Below, piece after piece: positions 16,068-17,606 of a DNA stretch of 17,606 nt (its first letter is position 1; each line of letters begins with the position of its first letter). The notes beneath the pieces are model-generated. The model saw only the letters and a program-made list of their open reading frames with translations. It searched no databases and was not told the DNA's origin. The DNA is from Alphaproteobacteria bacterium (GTDB taxonomy: Bacteria; Pseudomonadota; Alphaproteobacteria; Micavibrionales; Micavibrionaceae). The stretch is from assembly GCA_023140905.1 (NCBI GenBank), contig JAGLKS010000075.1, positions 1-17,606 on the forward strand, given 5' to 3'. Both the position numbers and the translations under genes were made by a program.

Positions 16068-16511
16068 ATGATGAAAGTCTTTAATGGTGATGAAGAAGTT
16101 ACTATGAATGATATTTATGAACGGGTTAATAAAGCTAGACGACCTTTGTCTCCTTCGCCTTTTCAGCCCCCTGTGAATATTTCGACGATGCCTAATTGGC
16201 CCAAATGGGCATTAGATATTACCAATGTTTTAGTCGACTACCGTGGAAAAAACAATGATCTTTTTCTGGATAAAGCAAAAAGAATTATAGAACTAACTGT
16301 AGAGGGATATGATGGATGTCGTCCACGGTACAATGATCGCCACTCAATAGCTAGTGCTATAAGTAAGGCATTCGATGGTGATTTCAGTGAAATGGAGAAA
16401 TATAGAGATCGAACCCCCAATGATGCTTATGATAAAAAGATGAGCAGTGTTGCTGACGATTTTATAAATTATAAAAAGTCCCCCGGTCTAAAACCGGCAA
16501 CTCTAGGCTAG
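16068..16511 (+). CDS. Unrecognised 147-residue protein
   Basis: The gene has a strong AAGGAG ribosome-binding site just before ATG 16068 and a clear promoter candidate, so it is likely expressed. The product is soluble-looking: a Pro-rich stretch at about 26–45 (RPLSPSPFQPP), a Trp-containing segment (PNWPKWALDI), a helical middle (DLFLDKAKRIIELTVEGYDG), and a charged C-terminal half (FSEMEKYRDRTPNDAYDKK). It has no signal peptide, membrane segment or motif I can name. It stands alone between the DUF1150-type gene (divergent) and the Hsp20 gene (convergent), splitting a pair that is usually adjacent. The 3' end contains a CCGGT/ACCGG hairpin. A lineage-specific accessory protein is the most that can be said. 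Confidence 0.7.
   Translation: MMKVFNGDEEVTMNDIYERVNKARRPLSPSPFQPPVNISTMPNWPKWALDITNVLVDYRGKNNDLFLDKAKRIIELTVEGYDGCRPRYNDRHSIASAISKAFDGDFSEMEKYRDRTPNDAYDKKMSSVADDFINYKKSPGLKPATLG
16483..16497 (-). terminator. Candidate terminator for the Hsp20 transcript
   Basis: CCGGT and ACCGG (16483–16487 and 16493–16497) form a short perfect stem with a 5-base loop. Read on the minus strand it is followed by GGGACTTTTT, a U-run a few bases from the stem. It lies about 45 bases past the Hsp20 stop, inside the 3' end of the convergent gene. The stem is short, so this is tentative. Confidence 0.3.
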
Positions 16512-16542
16512 GCATAGGCTAAAATCCCTCAAGCAAAATGCA

Positions 16543-17007
16543 TTATTCCGAGCTATCCACATCAATGGCCTGAAGCTCGGTTTTTTTGCGCTTTTTAGGG
16601 GTGATTTTTATTTTAACAGCATTCGATTCTGGAACAATACGTTCCAGATTAATATGAAGCAAGCCATTATCCAGATCTGCGCCGGTCACTTCAATACCGT
16701 CAGCCAGTACAAAGCTGCGCTGAAACTGGCGGGACGCAATGCCACGGTGCAAATAGAGCCGTTGCTGGTCCTCTTGTTGTTTACCGCGAATGGTTAGCTG
16801 GTTTTGGTCAAGCTCAATGTCCAGATCATCCATTGAAAATCCTGCAACAGCCAACGTAATACGCAAGCCGTATTCACCGATTTGTTCAATATTATAGGGA
16901 GGATACCCCTCTGCGCCGTTTTTGCGCATACGGTCGATGGTTTTTTCAAAATCATCAAAGCCCAGAAATAAAGGGCTATCAAATAGCGATAAACGTGTCA
17001 TTGTCAT
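16543..17007 (-). CDS. hsp20: Small heat-shock protein Hsp20 (IbpA class)
   Basis: This ATP-independent holdase chaperone binds unfolding proteins in the cytosol. The 154 residues comprise a short N-arm (MTMTRLSLFDSPLFLGFDDF), an alpha-crystallin domain (about 36–128: YNIEQIGEYGLRITLAVAGF ... LTIRGKQ ... LYLHRGIASRQFQRSFVLAD ... DNGLLHINLERIVPE) and a C-tail. The GIASRQFQRSFVL stretch is typical of IbpA-type proteins, but the C-terminal I-x-I motif is only suggested by IKI. The ATG at 17007 is chosen over the in-frame TTG at 17010 because it is spaced 5 bases after GAGGAG. The leader carries a candidate heat-shock promoter and an SD-sequestering hairpin. The tail is Lys-rich (PKKRKKTE), an unusual basic patch. 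Confidence 0.93.
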   Translation of the reverse strand: MTMTRLSLFDSPLFLGFDDFEKTIDRMRKNGAEGYPPYNIEQIGEYGLRITLAVAGFSMDDLDIELDQNQLTIRGKQQEDQQRLYLHRGIASRQFQRSFVLADGIEVTGADLDNGLLHINLERIVPESNAVKIKITPKKRKKTELQAIDVDSSE

Positions 17008-17012
17008 CAAAA

Positions 17013-17034
17013 CTCCTCGTATATAATGAGCGAG
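17013..17034 (-). promoter_or_regulatory. ROSE-like RNA thermometer hairpin covering the Hsp20 Shine-Dalgarno
   Basis: In the Hsp20 mRNA, CUCGCUC (17028–17034) pairs with GAGGAG (17013–17018) over a 9-base AU-rich loop, six pairs with one bulged G. The 5' strand contains UCGCU, matching the U(U/C)GCU element that in ROSE thermometers pairs with the SD opposite a bulged G. ROSE elements are known in 5' leaders of alphaproteobacterial and enteric small heat-shock genes. The weak loop and bulge fit melting at high temperature. A full ROSE normally has further upstream hairpins; a CTGC/GCAG stem is visible in this leader. Confidence 0.6.
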
Positions 17035-17094
17035 ATCTTATTTCCTTTTTCCCACACAACCTGCTTGGCAGCATCGCAATGAGACAAGACATAA

Positions 17095-17124
17095 CCATAA
17101 CGCATATATGCTAGATCTTTCAAG
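17095..17124 (-). promoter_or_regulatory. Candidate heat-shock (RpoH-type) promoter for Hsp20
   Basis: On the minus strand CTTGAAA (17118–17124) matches the sigma-32 -35 box exactly. GTTATGG (17095–17101), 16 bases on, is a partial match to the alphaproteobacterial -10 (CYTATnT). Transcription would start near 17088, giving a leader of about 80 bases with room for a ROSE element. The -10 is weak. Confidence 0.4.
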
Positions 17125-17151
17125 AAGATTTGACAAAACGGTATGAGTGGA

Positions 17152-17345
17152 GGGGCGCAGCTTTATCATTGTGTGGGAAATAAAGCCACGCCCCATAGGA
17201 TAAGAAAAGCCACCAAGAGAAATTCTCTTGATGGCCGGGTGTTCAAAACCGTAACAACAGAAACGGCGCGACGCTTTTAGGACGTGCCCTGGACATAACG
17301 CCACCACCCGGACAGACCGAGAGGCGGCATCTTCGATGCATCTCA
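17152..17345. ncRNA. GC-rich, self-complementary region: possible structured RNA gene
   Basis: This region has no protein gene I can support and is visibly GC-richer than its surroundings (38 of 60 bases in 17281–17340). It contains strong inverted repeats. GGGGCG-CA-GCTTTAT (17152–17166) pairs with ATAAAGC-CA-CGCCCC (17180–17194). A 12-bp stem with one mismatch pairs 17209–17220 with 17224–17235. A long-range CCGGGTG/CACCCGG pairing (17235–17241 with 17304–17310) is enclosed by GATG/CATC. Motifs GGGTGTTC and GGCGGCATCT loosely recall 6S RNA. I could not match it to tmRNA, RNase P RNA or SRP RNA. Strand is undetermined. The 548-base interval 17008–17555 holds this, the Hsp20 leader, and a gene-free AT-rich part after 17346 with a small TTGCT/AGCAA hairpin. 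Confidence 0.35.
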
Positions 17346-17555
17346 TATATTAGAAATGCACCAATCACGACTGATGCCAGTCGCTGTTGTTTGAGGTTTT
17401 GAAGCCCCGACCTTGCTTTGTTCGAGCAAAACTAGAGGAACTTTACAATACCGGAAAAACATTTGCCAGAGAAAAATCTTTATTGACGCTGGAAATATGC
17501 AGATGTTGTGAAACTGCTATATTCATTCAACATAAAAGGCGTTAGAGTAATTTTT

Positions 17556-17606
17556 ATGATACGCAACCAATCTGGAAATGTTCTGTTTTATGTTTTGATC
17601 GGGGTC
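17556..17606 (+). CDS. Start of a membrane-anchored protein (partial, cut by window end)
   Basis: An ATG at 17556 opens a frame that continues to the edge (17 codons: MIRNQSGNVLFYVLIGV). The sequence is a short polar N-terminus leading into a hydrophobic helix with a pilin-like look (GNVLFYVLIGV). An AGAG-type ribosome-binding site lies 9 bases upstream. It could be a prepilin-like or other signal-anchored protein; only the beginning is visible, so identity is uncertain. Confidence 0.5.
   Translation, partial: MIRNQSGNVLFYVLIGV

Noticed and set aside
17152..17345. tmRNA, RNase P RNA or SRP RNA
   Set aside because: Their hallmark sequences (a T-loop GGTTCGAATCC or tag codons, GAGGAAAGTCC, GGAAGCAGCC) are absent on both strands; only an ACAGAAA occurs.
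17038..17346. 102-residue minus-strand reading frame
   Set aside because: It lies across the Hsp20 leader and the structured region, has a Cys/Arg-rich composition unlike a folded protein, and no ribosome-binding site.

Overview
The window looks like chromosomal DNA of a low-GC, AT-biased alphaproteobacterium. The evidence is the gene order rnd–kdsD–lptC–lptA–lptB–rpoN–hpf–ptsN, a short RNase D without an HRDC tail, a two-domain (long) HPF, and a DUF1150-type small protein close to an Hsp20 gene. The sequence alone does not fix the genus. No tRNA, rRNA, CRISPR array or transposase was seen.

Layout. Positions 1–4696 (minus strand) hold an exopolysaccharide export locus: a receiver/degenerate-GGDEF protein, a Wza-like export protein, a Wzc/ExoP-like co-polymerase with a tyrosine-kinase domain, a small one-pass membrane protein, and a multi-pass membrane protein cut by the left edge. 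Positions 4953–11843 (plus strand) hold the LPS/envelope housekeeping block: RNase D, arabinose-5-phosphate isomerase (Kdo supply), LptC, LptA, LptB, sigma-54 and the ribosome hibernation factor. This block is broken between lptA and lptB by a small antisense two-helix membrane protein gene (8325–8654).

Between hpf and the ptsN-like gene lies a large antisense gene (11886–14624). It encodes 912 residues: twelve ~31-residue helical repeats, a long middle region, and a C-terminal domain whose strand-His-Gly and strand-Cys motifs resemble caspase-clan (clan CD) peptidases. This is the best candidate for an undescribed system here. The following ptsN-like gene has lost its phosphorylatable His, which is replaced by Asp.

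Positions 15445–17606 hold an 18-bp minisatellite (four copies), the DUF1150-type gene, an orphan gene behind a promoter overlapping an 11-bp inverted repeat, and an Hsp20 gene. The Hsp20 leader carries a possible heat-shock promoter and a hairpin sequestering the Shine-Dalgarno that matches the ROSE thermometer pattern. Next comes a locally GC-rich, strongly self-complementary stretch that may be a structured RNA, then the first codons of a membrane-type protein at the right edge.

The rnd-to-ptsN block links Kdo synthesis, LPS transport and the sigma-54/PTS-Ntr axis, while the left operon would export a separate polysaccharide. The antisense genes inside the block look like accessory cargo.
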